Shown piece by piece: positions 43,513 to 51,878 of a stretch of DNA of 64,000 nucleotides (positions within the stretch are counted from its first letter, which is position 1; each line of letters starts with the position of its first letter). The stretch comes from Anaerolineae bacterium (lineage in GTDB: Bacteria; Chloroflexota; Anaerolineae; Aggregatilineales; Phototrophicaceae): assembly GCA_022841825.1 (NCBI GenBank), contig JALHQT010000003.1, forward strand, positions 558,001 through 622,000. The letters are read 5' to 3'. The notes under the pieces were generated by a model. It was given only the letters and a program-made list of their open reading frames with translations, searched no databases and had not been told where the DNA came from. The position numbers and the translations under genes are program-made.

Positions 43513-45105
43513 TCATGAGCGCGCCTTTGCCAGTGTGATAACTGCGTCAATCTCATCGCGTGCGCCTGCCAGCGTGCCATCGACAAACGCCAGGGTCGGC
43601 ACGTAATGCGGCTCGTCTGGGAGGCGTTCATACGGCGCGTAGCCGGACTCGAAGACTCCCGTACTGCCGCGGCTGGCTTCGCCGTCGCAGATGTGTCCCA
43701 TCAGCCGGGCATAGCGCCCAACCCACGCGGGCACCTGCCGCCACTTCGCCGTTTGCTGAAAGATCGGAAAGATCGGCAGAAGTCCATCCCACCAGTCTTC
43801 GCCTGTCACGAGCAGTTCAGGGCGACCGGCTCGCAGACGCTCCACCAGCTCGTGATACCCCTCACGGATGTTGAAGTCCGGATCGTTCGTCCAGACTTCG
43901 ACGGTGTCGAGAAAGACGGCGTCAAAGCTGTACTGCGTCATCAGCGTCGTGATCTGCCGCGTCAGCTCGGTTTGCCAGGCGGGCGCGCCGGGGTTCAGCC
44001 AAGCCTGCCAGCCGGTGTCGTGCGCGCGGCTCAGGTTCCAATCGGGCTGGTTGCCGAGGAAGACATTTCGCGTCGCCGATTTCATATATGACGGCGGACC
44101 AAAGCTGTGGAAGTTCGGCATCCATGCGTTGGCGCAGTTGCCGCCGAACATCGGCATGACGTGGACGCCGAGCGCGCGCGCTTCGTCACAGAGCCGAGCA
44201 AAACCGTCCGCGCCGCCCATGCGCGGTTCCGGGCGGAAATCGCCATATTGCCAGTAGTAGCGCCCCTCCCAACCCGGCAGGTACGCCAGCACATGCCGCC
44301 CGTCGATGCGTTCGGCGATGTAGCGGATGGTGTTGAGCATGGCGGCGTAATCGTTGAAGATATAGCCCGACCAGTGCATCCCGTGCAGGGTCAGCACCAG
44401 CTTCAGGTCGCGTGCCCAGTTGGGCATATCCGTGCGCTGTTCCCAGGGGATCAGTCCCGCGTGCGCTTCGCTGAACGCGAGCTGCTGCGTGCGGAATCCG
44501 TCGGGATCGGTCTGGCGCGAGAGCACCCAATCGGGCACGCGGATCGTCTTGTCAAAGCAGCGCGCGTCCTCGTCATGCAGGCACTCGACGGCGTTGCGCC
44601 CAGCCAGCGCGCCCATCCGTTCGGCGTAAGCGCAAAAGCGTTTGGCGCGATACTGCGCGTCTTCGCAGCGGAAGCCGAGGATGCCGATGTCTGTAGCGAC
44701 CATCCACAAGGGCAGGCGGAGGACGTTCGGGTAGCGGTCAAGCAGCCCATCGACCGGTACGCTGCGCGGCTGATCGAGCAGGTCGAGCGGGCGCAGCGGC
44801 GGCAGATCACGGATCAACAGTTTGACTGTCGTGATCGGCTCCGGAGCGCTCGCCTCGATGCTGATCCTCAAGCCGCCGTTGTCTTCGGCAGAGAGCATCG
44901 CTGTGAGCGAGCCTTTCGCCTGCACCTGCCCGCCACCCCAGCGCAGCCCGGAGCAGCGCAGGTGCCAGCGGTTGCCGTGCTGCTCAAGGGTGATCCGGTC
45001 GGGGTCCATGTCGTAGGTGTTCTCGAATGTGATCACCTGGAAGCTCAACTTCCAACCCGCGACTTCGACGATGGGATCGTGCGCATCAAAGCTGTAGAAC
45101 TGCAT
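43513..45105 (-). CDS. Putative glycoside hydrolase with TIM barrel (family not assigned)
   Basis: A 530-residue protein. The N-terminal ~210 residues look like a beta-sandwich (HGNRWHLRCSGLRWGGGQVQ). The remainder looks like a (beta/alpha) barrel: LVLTLHGMHWSGYIFND, YLPGWEGRYYWQYGDFRPEP, MPMFGGNCANAWMPN, DAVFLDTVEVWTND and LVTGEDWWDG. FLDT and GEDWWDG end predicted strands and could hold the catalytic acids, as in GH36/GH31-like or GH101/DUF6259-type barrels. ATG 45105 has AAAGGT upstream. Position between GH31 and the beta-helix gene supports a role in the same glycan pathway. Confidence 0.6.
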   Translation of the reverse strand: MQFYSFDAHDPIVEVAGWKLSFQVITFENTYDMDPDRITLEQHGNRWHLRCSGLRWGGGQVQAKGSLTAMLSAEDNGGLRISIEASAPEPITTVKLLIRDLPPLRPLDLLDQPRSVPVDGLLDRYPNVLRLPLWMVATDIGILGFRCEDAQYRAKRFCAYAERMGALAGRNAVECLHDEDARCFDKTIRVPDWVLSRQTDPDGFRTQQLAFSEAHAGLIPWEQRTDMPNWARDLKLVLTLHGMHWSGYIFNDYAAMLNTIRYIAERIDGRHVLAYLPGWEGRYYWQYGDFRPEPRMGGADGFARLCDEARALGVHVMPMFGGNCANAWMPNFHSFGPPSYMKSATRNVFLGNQPDWNLSRAHDTGWQAWLNPGAPAWQTELTRQITTLMTQYSFDAVFLDTVEVWTNDPDFNIREGYHELVERLRAGRPELLVTGEDWWDGLLPIFPIFQQTAKWRQVPAWVGRYARLMGHICDGEASRGSTGVFESGYAPYERLPDEPHYVPTLAFVDGTLAGARDEIDAVITLAKARS

Positions 45106-45164
45106 ACTCGACCTTTCACCCGCGCTTGGGTGCACATTTCATTGTGATGGCACAGAATCCTCGT

Positions 45165-47582
45165 TCACGAACCTGCGAAGTCGATGATCACCTGCGAGTC
45201 CGCACTGCGCGGCAGTTGGATTTCCAGAGATGAGGTGTCTGCTGATTGCCAGTCCGTGACTGATATTGTCTTTCCATCCGCCGTCTTCAAGAGGATGCTG
45301 CGCACGCCAGCGGGCAGCCCGATGATGCGTAGAATGTAGGCGCGTTCCGGACTGCCGTTCCAGCCAAAAGTGAACGAGTCTTTGCTCAACGCGCCGCTGA
45401 ATTCGGTCGTCCCCTCGTCTTCCAGGAAGGTATAGCGCATGTCCGCCGCAGGATAGATCTGCAAAAAGAGCGGGTCGATCAGCGTCTCCGAAATGCGGTC
45501 GTTCTCGTCTTGCATCGGCAGAATCGCTCCGGCGCGGACGAAGAGCGGCAGGGTATCGAGCGGTGCATCGACGCGAAGTTGCGCGGGACCCGAATAGCGC
45601 CGGTTGCTCCAGTAATCGACCCATTCGCCGGGCGGCAGATAGACATGGCGCTGGTCGCTGTCATCATAAACGGGCGCGACCAGGAGCGAGGGACCGAGCA
45701 TGTATTCCAGATCTTCGCGGTAGCCGCCGGGGTCCTCCGGGAAGGCAAGCGCCAGCGCGCGGATCACGGGAAGCCCGGTTCGTACCGCTTCATGGGAGGT
45801 GCTGTAGAGGTAAGGGAAGAGCTGATTGCGCAGCCTGGCGTACCGCCTTACGATGGCGTTGGCTTCGTCGCCGAAATGCCACGGCTCGCGCGGACTGTCG
45901 CCATGCATCCGGCTGTGCGAACACATCAGCCCGAACTGTGCCCAGCGCACATACAGACGCGGCGTGGGCATGCCCCGGTACGCGCCGATATCGTTGCTCC
46001 AGAATGGAAGCCCGGACAGTCCGGCGCACAATCCGCTGCGGATGGTACAGGCGAGACTGTCGAAGTCCGCCGCCGGGTCGCCCGACCAGTAAATGGGGTA
46101 GCGCTGGCTTCCCGCCGTCGCGGAACGCGCCCAGACCACGCCATAGCCGCGCTCCTGCTGCGTGACTTCCGTGACGCAGCGGTTGTAGAGCAGAGGATAG
46201 AGGTTGTGCATGGTCGCGCCGCTTTCGCCGTTATGGAAGATCGCATCGTGCGGCACATCTTCGCCGAAATCGGTCTTGAAGACATCGACTCCCATGCGCA
46301 GAATGGGGCGATGCAAGTCCTGGAACCAGGCATAAGCGTCCGGATGCGTCAGGTCGATGATGGCGACGCGTGCATTCCAGGATGTTTCGGGGGTCGCATG
46401 ACGCACGATGCCGTCCGGGCGCGGCGCGAGCGACAGTCCGTAATCGATGATGTAGACCTCACCATCCGGGCGTGTCAGGAAAAAGCCGCGCGCTTTTCCG
46501 TACTCGAACAGCTCGCTTTCGATGGAGATGTAGGGATGTTCCCACAGGCACAGCCTCAGCCCTGCCTCGTGTAGACTGTCGATGAAGCCTTCGACATCCG
46601 GGAAAGCTTCGCGATTCCAGATGAAATCGCAGTAGTTACGCCACTTCATCCACCAGGGATCGAGGTGGACGACGCTGGCGGGGAAGTCATGCGTTTTCAA
46701 TCCCGCGATCAGCGCCTCCACTTCCGCCTGCGTGCGGTAGGTGCCGCCCGATGAAACCCAGACGCCATACGTCCACCTGGGGGGCAGCGTCGCCCTGCCC
46801 GTCAGGGAGGTATACCGTTGCAGAATGTCCGACAGCGTGGGTCCGTGAATGATGTAGGCGTCAAGCGCCTCGCCTTCTAAGTCGATGGTGTACGACTGGC
46901 ACGAGGTCGCGCCCAGATCCCAGGTGATTCGCGCGCCGGTATCCAGCAGCAGCCCATAGCCGCGCGTGCTGAGCAGGAAGGGGATGTTCTTGTGTGAGCG
47001 TTCGCTGGTCGAACCAAAAGCATCTTGCGTCCAGGAGATGATGCGCTGTCCGACCTTGTCCAGCGGCGTGTATTTTTCGCCCAGTCCGTACAGATGCTCA
47101 TCTGGGCGCAGGTGAAACGACGCAGTCACATGCGTAACGGACTGGTCGTCGCGGACAAAACCGAGCGGCAGCACGAACGGACGCCCCAGTCCGTCGATGT
47201 CGGTCGGGTTTTCACGCAGCACATCAAAGCCGCGCGCATCGAGCAGCCGAAAGCTCCAGGGGTCGCGGGTGATATGCAGGCTGAGACCGCCAGGCTGGTC
47301 ACTGCTCACAGGCACGACAACCCATCCGCCGCTCTCTTCAATGATGTGCAGCGGCACTGGCTGAGGTTCGTGGTCGAGGATCGGCGTTTTGAAGATCCTG
47401 CCGCCCGGCGGCACGAACGTCATGCGCCAAATCGCAGGCGAGAACGCCTGAAAGCGCAGTTCGGCGCTGGCATCCTCGGCGCTTTTCACCGTCAGGATCA
47501 GCGTATCATGCTCTTGCCGCAATTCGGACACGCGGGTGATCCAATCGAAGCCAGGGGGGGCGTGGTGGGGAATCTTGTCCAC
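45165..47582 (-). CDS. GH31-family alpha-xylosidase/alpha-glucosidase
   Basis: An 805-residue GH31 enzyme. VFKTDFGEDVP carries the nucleophile Asp438 and matches the KTDFGE form of YicI-type alpha-xylosidases; SGDPAADFD carries the acid/base Asp502. Before it are the N-terminal beta-sandwich and LYGLGEKYTPLDKVGQ; after it the distal and proximal beta domains (GPSLLVAPVYDD, LPPGEWVDYWS). GTG 47582 is the start, with AAGGAG 9 nt upstream; the longer frame overlaps the previous gene. No signal peptide, so intracellular. It probably removes alpha-xylosyl or alpha-glucosyl ends. Confidence 0.92.
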   Translation of the reverse strand: MDKIPHHAPPGFDWITRVSELRQEHDTLILTVKSAEDASAELRFQAFSPAIWRMTFVPPGGRIFKTPILDHEPQPVPLHIIEESGGWVVVPVSSDQPGGLSLHITRDPWSFRLLDARGFDVLRENPTDIDGLGRPFVLPLGFVRDDQSVTHVTASFHLRPDEHLYGLGEKYTPLDKVGQRIISWTQDAFGSTSERSHKNIPFLLSTRGYGLLLDTGARITWDLGATSCQSYTIDLEGEALDAYIIHGPTLSDILQRYTSLTGRATLPPRWTYGVWVSSGGTYRTQAEVEALIAGLKTHDFPASVVHLDPWWMKWRNYCDFIWNREAFPDVEGFIDSLHEAGLRLCLWEHPYISIESELFEYGKARGFFLTRPDGEVYIIDYGLSLAPRPDGIVRHATPETSWNARVAIIDLTHPDAYAWFQDLHRPILRMGVDVFKTDFGEDVPHDAIFHNGESGATMHNLYPLLYNRCVTEVTQQERGYGVVWARSATAGSQRYPIYWSGDPAADFDSLACTIRSGLCAGLSGLPFWSNDIGAYRGMPTPRLYVRWAQFGLMCSHSRMHGDSPREPWHFGDEANAIVRRYARLRNQLFPYLYSTSHEAVRTGLPVIRALALAFPEDPGGYREDLEYMLGPSLLVAPVYDDSDQRHVYLPPGEWVDYWSNRRYSGPAQLRVDAPLDTLPLFVRAGAILPMQDENDRISETLIDPLFLQIYPAADMRYTFLEDEGTTEFSGALSKDSFTFGWNGSPERAYILRIIGLPAGVRSILLKTADGKTISVTDWQSADTSSLEIQLPRSADSQVIIDFAGS

Positions 47583-47611
47583 TGCGGAAAGCTCCTTCAG
47601 CAGCAACACTG

Positions 47612-48400
47612 TCAGGATAAGGTTTCGCGGGCGCGCTGCGCACCCCACAGGCACACCTGCCACAAATCCGCGACCGGCACATGGGTGTGCGGCAGCGTAT
47701 GCAGATAAGTCGGCGGTCCATATTCGGGCGTGAAGGTCAGGTAGTGCGAATTCGCTTCATGGTGAAGACGGCGGATTTCCTGCCACTGCTCCTCGTGCCA
47801 CGCGCGTTGGCTCGCGTACTCCGGCGCAGAGGGATCAGGCACTTGAGGTCCTTGTTCATAGCCTACGCGCCCATGAATATGGACGGCGCGGCGGTTCGCC
47901 AGCGCCAGCGCGGCGCTTTCGTCGAGCGGCAGCCGCTCACAGACATTCACCCAATGGCTGTAATCAGCGGTAATCCGCAGCGCGTCAAACCGCCGAAGGT
48001 AGTGTGCCGTCACCCACGGTGTGAACAGGATGCGTCCCCGGTGCGTCTCATGTCCGACCTGCACGCCGATCTGTGCTTCGACGCGCAGGGCTTCTTCAAA
48101 GAAGCTGCTGGCTTGGCTTTCGTTCATGTTGTCGCGTCCGCTGTGCAGGTTGATGCGGACGGGTTCAAAGGCGGCTAGCTCATTCAGCGTTCGCTCGATC
48201 TGGTCTTGATCTTCGATTGCCGCGCCGACCACTAGCTTTTGTCCGTGGTCTGCCGCCAGTTTCATGATCTCCTGGCGTGAGATCGTCCATTGACCGGGCC
48301 AGAGTTCAAAGCCGTCATACGCAGCCGCCGCGACCTGCTCGACCTGTTGGTGAAGCGGACCGGTCATGCCCCACAGCGCACGGAAAACCAAAAGCTGCAT
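47612..48400 (-). CDS. Sugar phosphate isomerase/epimerase-like TIM-barrel protein (AP2Ec)
   Basis: A 262-residue xylose-isomerase-like TIM barrel. Strand ends include YDGFELWP, VRINLHSGRDN, GVQVGHETHRG, ITADYSHWVNV and AVHIHGRVGYEQG, with Glu, Asp and His in metal-binding positions. The family isomerises or epimerises sugars or keto-sugars with a divalent metal. It lies 1 bp after the ferredoxin stop codon. Such enzymes often partner with Gfo/Idh/MocA dehydrogenases or with C-glycoside cleavage systems. Confidence 0.82.
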   Translation of the reverse strand: MQLLVFRALWGMTGPLHQQVEQVAAAAYDGFELWPGQWTISRQEIMKLAADHGQKLVVGAAIEDQDQIERTLNELAAFEPVRINLHSGRDNMNESQASSFFEEALRVEAQIGVQVGHETHRGRILFTPWVTAHYLRRFDALRITADYSHWVNVCERLPLDESAALALANRRAVHIHGRVGYEQGPQVPDPSAPEYASQRAWHEEQWQEIRRLHHEANSHYLTFTPEYGPPTYLHTLPHTHVPVADLWQVCLWGAQRARETLS

Positions 48401-48401
48401 T

Positions 48402-48680
48402 TCATTTCTCCAAGGTGACGTCGGAGCAGGCTAGCGCGCTGCATAGAAGTCGATAATTCGCCGCAAGCTCATCCGCGTCGATATTCAACTCGCTCACGTA
48501 CTCCGGGTCGTGTTCGGCACAGCCGGAAAGCACACGGGTCAGGCATGAGCGACAGGTGCCGCTGCGACAGCTATACGCCAGCAGGATTCCCGCACGTTCA
48601 GCGGCGTCGAGGATCGTCTCACCCTCTTCGACAGTGAACTGCGCGCCCGTTTTGGCAAGGGAAGCGATATAAGCGGGCAC
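48402..48680 (-). CDS. Plant-type [2Fe-2S] ferredoxin
   Basis: A 92-residue ferredoxin. Cys38, Cys43, Cys46 (YSCRSGTCRSC) and Cys80 (LLCSALAC) give the C-x4-C-x2-C-x33-C pattern of plant-type [2Fe-2S] proteins; GETILDAAERAGI is the conserved segment before the cluster loop. It hands single electrons to oxygenases or hydroxylases. GTG 48680 is 5 bp after the stop of ferritin-like paralog B, with GAAGG upstream, so the two are coupled. No ferredoxin reductase gene is nearby. Electron donor to the di-iron protein is the natural guess. Confidence 0.85.
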   Translation of the reverse strand: MPAYIASLAKTGAQFTVEEGETILDAAERAGILLAYSCRSGTCRSCLTRVLSGCAEHDPEYVSELNIDADELAANYRLLCSALACSDVTLEK

Positions 48681-48685
48681 AATCC

Positions 48686-50095
48686 CTACGCCTTCAGCGC
48701 TTCTTCGTCCGCCGCGACCGGTGCCCATTGGACGTTCAGGGCATCATCCGGAATATCGTGCAACATCGAAGCGATCACATCATGGAGCCGCTCGAAGTAT
48801 GGGGCGAGTTTGGCTTGCGGGTCGTCTTTGTGCTCGGCGACGAAGCGGGCGATGATCTCGCGGGCGTCGTCGGTCAGCCGCGTCAGCTCCTCTTTGCCTG
48901 CGTTGCTGTCGCCGAGCAGATGGCGCAGCCATGTGTAGCCATAGCTGACGTGGATCGCCTCGTCTGCCCAATCGAAGTCCATGTCCTGCACACTGCCGTC
49001 GTCCTGCGCAGACTCGAGGATCTTGATCTCGATCTGCTTGGTACCCGCCCGGAGCAGGCTGTCTTCATAATAGTAGAGCAGTGCCAGACGCTGAATCGGC
49101 GGCATCGGTCCTAGCGCGTTGTAGAGCGCGTTGCCCCATGGGATCAGGTCGGGGACATCCCAACCCCAGCCTTGCAGGGCGCGGTAGCCCATCGTACTGT
49201 GCCGGGTTTCATCCCATGCCCATCGTGCGAGATCGAGGTAGAAATCCCAGGGCTGGTCATCAAAGTCCCACATCGACGCGGCGACGACTTCCGCCGCCCA
49301 GATTTCATTGAAGTGGCTGATTGCCGACCAGACCTGCATGGCGACACGTTTATCGAGCGCTTCGATGCGCTGCCAGGCTTTGCGCCCTTCAACATCATAT
49401 TTGTTCTCGTGGGGCAGGTGGAATAGGACAGGTCGCCAGCGTTCGTCACGCATGACGCTGCGCCCGATCTCATAGGTGGGGCGTCCCGCAAGCGGATGAT
49501 CGGCGGGCGCGGGTGCGCGTTCATCCAGACCGGAGATGCCACCCACTGCCGCGCAGCATTGGCGCAGATACCCCTGCCAGGCTGCTGTCCGCTCGAACAG
49601 CCCAGGTGACACCTCATCCGCCAGCGCGCGCATTCGTTCGATCTGCATTTCAAGATCGGCGACAATGTGACGCACGATGTAGATGCTGGGCGCGTCGTCG
49701 AGCGGGTCGGTCGCGCTCAGATAACCCTGGTAGGCGCGCACGAGTTCGGGAAGTAGGACGCCATAAACGCCGCCGATGAATTCGGCGTGCGCTGTTCCTT
49801 TTGCGCATTCCGCCACCAGCGCCATCAGCGCCGGGTCGGGCTTCTTATCCACGTCGCGGCGTGGATAACGTAGTTCGAGGATGCGCGTCCGCAAGGCGTC
49901 GGCGTGGCGCGACGCCTGCCACATGTCATTGGCTAATTGTCGCTTGAAATCCCACTGGCTGGTATCGACAAATTTCGCCGCCACTGTACGCATCAACTGG
50001 CGTTCGACGACATAGCATCGTTTTAAGTAACGCGAGGCGTTTTCGACACGTACATCGACGTGACTGCTGCGGCTGGCTGGTAAGACTTTGACCAT
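48686..50095 (-). CDS. Ferritin-like di-iron protein, paralog B
   Basis: A 469-residue paralog of the proteins at 31221 and 60871. NEIWAAEV (Glu264 and Glu269) precedes WDETRH (Glu296, His299); a Glu-bearing helix (RAGTKQIEIKIL) and WADEAIH (Glu379, His382) complete an E / ExxH / E / ExxH di-iron set. The N-terminal domain shares ANDMWQASRHADALRTRILELRYP with the other two. No signal peptide. It is the first gene of a leftward operon with ferredoxin, epimerase, GH31 and other sugar genes. ATG 50095 has GAGGGT upstream. Oxygen-dependent oxidation is suggested by the ferredoxin; the reaction is not known. Confidence 0.74.
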   Translation of the reverse strand: MVKVLPASRSSHVDVRVENASRYLKRCYVVERQLMRTVAAKFVDTSQWDFKRQLANDMWQASRHADALRTRILELRYPRRDVDKKPDPALMALVAECAKGTAHAEFIGGVYGVLLPELVRAYQGYLSATDPLDDAPSIYIVRHIVADLEMQIERMRALADEVSPGLFERTAAWQGYLRQCCAAVGGISGLDERAPAPADHPLAGRPTYEIGRSVMRDERWRPVLFHLPHENKYDVEGRKAWQRIEALDKRVAMQVWSAISHFNEIWAAEVVAASMWDFDDQPWDFYLDLARWAWDETRHSTMGYRALQGWGWDVPDLIPWGNALYNALGPMPPIQRLALLYYYEDSLLRAGTKQIEIKILESAQDDGSVQDMDFDWADEAIHVSYGYTWLRHLLGDSNAGKEELTRLTDDAREIIARFVAEHKDDPQAKLAPYFERLHDVIASMLHDIPDDALNVQWAPVAADEEALKA

Positions 50096-50133
50096 AGCAC
50101 CCTCATCAACATATTCTGAAAACGAAACCTGAC

Positions 50134-50192
50134 TGTACAACTTATGGACATTATTTAGCGCTAGTGTAATCGGCACCGGATGGCGATGTCAA
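50134..50192 (-). promoter_or_regulatory. Promoter for the leftward di-iron/ferredoxin/GH31 operon
   Basis: Minus strand: TTGACA (50187-50192), 18 bp, TACACT (50163-50168), and downstream an imperfect 17-bp palindrome (50134-50150, arms TGTACA and TGGACA). The leader before the paralog B start would be about 60 nt. Confidence 0.5.
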
Positions 50193-50223
50193 GCAATACG
50201 GCGCGCGCTATCCCGTAGACTCC

Positions 50224-50273
50224 TTGACAGCCCATCGATCACGCACTAGACTCGAATTGTTTGTATAGACAAC
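50224..50273 (+). promoter_or_regulatory. Promoter and GntR-like operator for the rightward importer operon
   Basis: TTGACA (50224-50229), 17 bp, TAGACT (50247-50252), then GTTTGTATAGACAAC (50259-50273), an imperfect palindrome at the expected start site. The layout matches the promoters at 31095 and 35773. Confidence 0.55.
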
Positions 50274-50392
50274 ATCCGCTTTAGCTTCAAACCTTTACCC
50301 GCTCTTGCCATCAACTAGTTGGAGGTAGATTGTCTGACGAAAACCACGGTTGAGAAGACTAGTCAAGATTCAGAGAACACAAGGAGCACATT

Positions 50393-51748
50393 ATGTCTCG
50401 CAAATGGTTGAAGGGTTTTTGCCTACTTTCACTCCTGGCGCTCCTGCTTTCAGGGTCGCTTGTATCCGCGCAGGAATGCCCCGGCGATGTCGTGACGCTG
50501 CGCGTTGATGACTGGTCGAGCGGTGACCGTGTCGAATATATGAACCAGGTCATCGAAGCCTTCGAGGCAGAAAATCCCTGCATCGATGTCGTGCTCGAAC
50601 CCAACATTGGGGATGACCAGAACACCCGCCGCCTGACCTGGCTGGCGGCTGGCACCAGCCCCGACCTGATGGCGTATCCGCCGGAGTGGGCTGCGCTCTA
50701 TATGGAGGCGTCGGAAGGACAGGCGTATATCGACCTGACCTCGTACATTGAAGGCGAAAACGGCATCGCGATTGGCGAAGACGTCTACGAAGGCATCTAT
50801 CAGCAGGGCTTCTACGACGGCAGTCCGGTCGCGCTGCCCAAGGATTACAGCACCAGCTCGTTCTACATCAACACCGCGCTGTTTGACGCCGCCGGTATTG
50901 CCTACCCGGAAGAGGGTTGGACGTGGGATGACGTGCTCGACATCGCGCTTCAGTTGACGCTCGACGGGAACGGCAACAATGCGGCAAGCCCGGATTTTGA
51001 TCCGGACAACGTCGTGCAGTGGGGCATCGACATCGTCAATGATGGCTGGTGGCGCGCTATGCAGAGCTACCTCCAGTCTTGGGGCGTGCTGACCATCAGT
51101 GAAGACGGCACGACGACCACCGGTCTGCTTAACAGCCCGGAAGCCGTCGAAGGACTCGAATGGTATCGCGACCTGGTCTTTACCCATCACGTCGCTCCGT
51201 CCGGTTCGGCGATAGGCGCGGTCGAGGGTGGTCGTGTGCAGATGTTCCAGGACGGCGTGATTGCCATGGGTATCACCTTCCATGGTCCGTGGTGGTCGGA
51301 TGTACTCAATGAGACGCCAAACCTCTCCTGGACGGTGGCTCCTGTTCCCGCGGGTCCTGGTGGACGTGCCAGCGTGTTGATGTGGCTGGGCTGGGGTATC
51401 TCCGGACAGAGCGAGCATCCCGATGAGGCATGGCTGCTGCTGCGTTGGCTGACGACAGAAGCTGGGCAGCGGGTGTTCGCGCTCAAGGCACTCAGCGGCA
51501 ACCCGGTCGTCTCTCAGGAAATGCAGCGTGAAACTGACCCGTACTGGGGTGTCTATATCGCGGAAACCAGTCATCTGGGTCCGCTGGAGGAACTGCGCTC
51601 TCCGTATTACAGCCCGTGCGTCGCGACTCCGGCTGGCGACCTTGTCAAGCGTCTGCTGGCGGATGGCGGCGATGAGATCGACATCGCAGCCGAGTTGGAT
51701 GTGCTGGTCGCAGATGCTGACGCATGCATCGCTGACGGCGGTCAATAG
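50393..51748 (+). CDS. Sugar ABC transporter substrate-binding protein (Sec-type signal)
   Basis: A 451-residue family 1 binding protein. A Sec signal (about residues 1-26, ending VSAQ) replaces the Tat signals of the other two CUT1 binding proteins in the window. Mature part: QVIEAFEAENPCIDVVLEPN and LMWLGWGISGQSEHPDEAWLLLRW, typical of the MalE-like fold. AAGGAG lies 6 nt before the ATG. It heads an operon of two permeases, GH172, GH2 and more. An attenuator-like terminator follows it. Confidence 0.92.
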   Translation: MSRKWLKGFCLLSLLALLLSGSLVSAQECPGDVVTLRVDDWSSGDRVEYMNQVIEAFEAENPCIDVVLEPNIGDDQNTRRLTWLAAGTSPDLMAYPPEWAALYMEASEGQAYIDLTSYIEGENGIAIGEDVYEGIYQQGFYDGSPVALPKDYSTSSFYINTALFDAAGIAYPEEGWTWDDVLDIALQLTLDGNGNNAASPDFDPDNVVQWGIDIVNDGWWRAMQSYLQSWGVLTISEDGTTTTGLLNSPEAVEGLEWYRDLVFTHHVAPSGSAIGAVEGGRVQMFQDGVIAMGITFHGPWWSDVLNETPNLSWTVAPVPAGPGGRASVLMWLGWGISGQSEHPDEAWLLLRWLTTEAGQRVFALKALSGNPVVSQEMQRETDPYWGVYIAETSHLGPLEELRSPYYSPCVATPAGDLVKRLLADGGDEIDIAAELDVLVADADACIADGGQ

Positions 51749-51817
51749 CAGCGCATCATCAGGAGCACTGGGTTAAGCCTGGTGTCTCCTGACGTAATGC
51801 CAATATCAACTTTCAGT

Positions 51818-51866
51818 ACAGGGGTGTTCGCGTGTCCTGAGCGCGTGGAGCGCCCCTGTCTTTTTT
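51818..51866 (+). terminator. Attenuating intrinsic terminator after the binding-protein gene
   Basis: ACAGGGG (51818-51824) pairs with CCCCTGT (51853-51859), extendable inward by G-T pairs and an inner CGCG stem, followed by CTTTTTTG. It lies between binding-protein and permease genes, which would keep the binding protein in excess. A weaker stem (CAGGAG/CTCCTG) lies just before it near 51765-51791. Confidence 0.72.
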
Positions 51867-51878
51867 GAGGCGAATACC

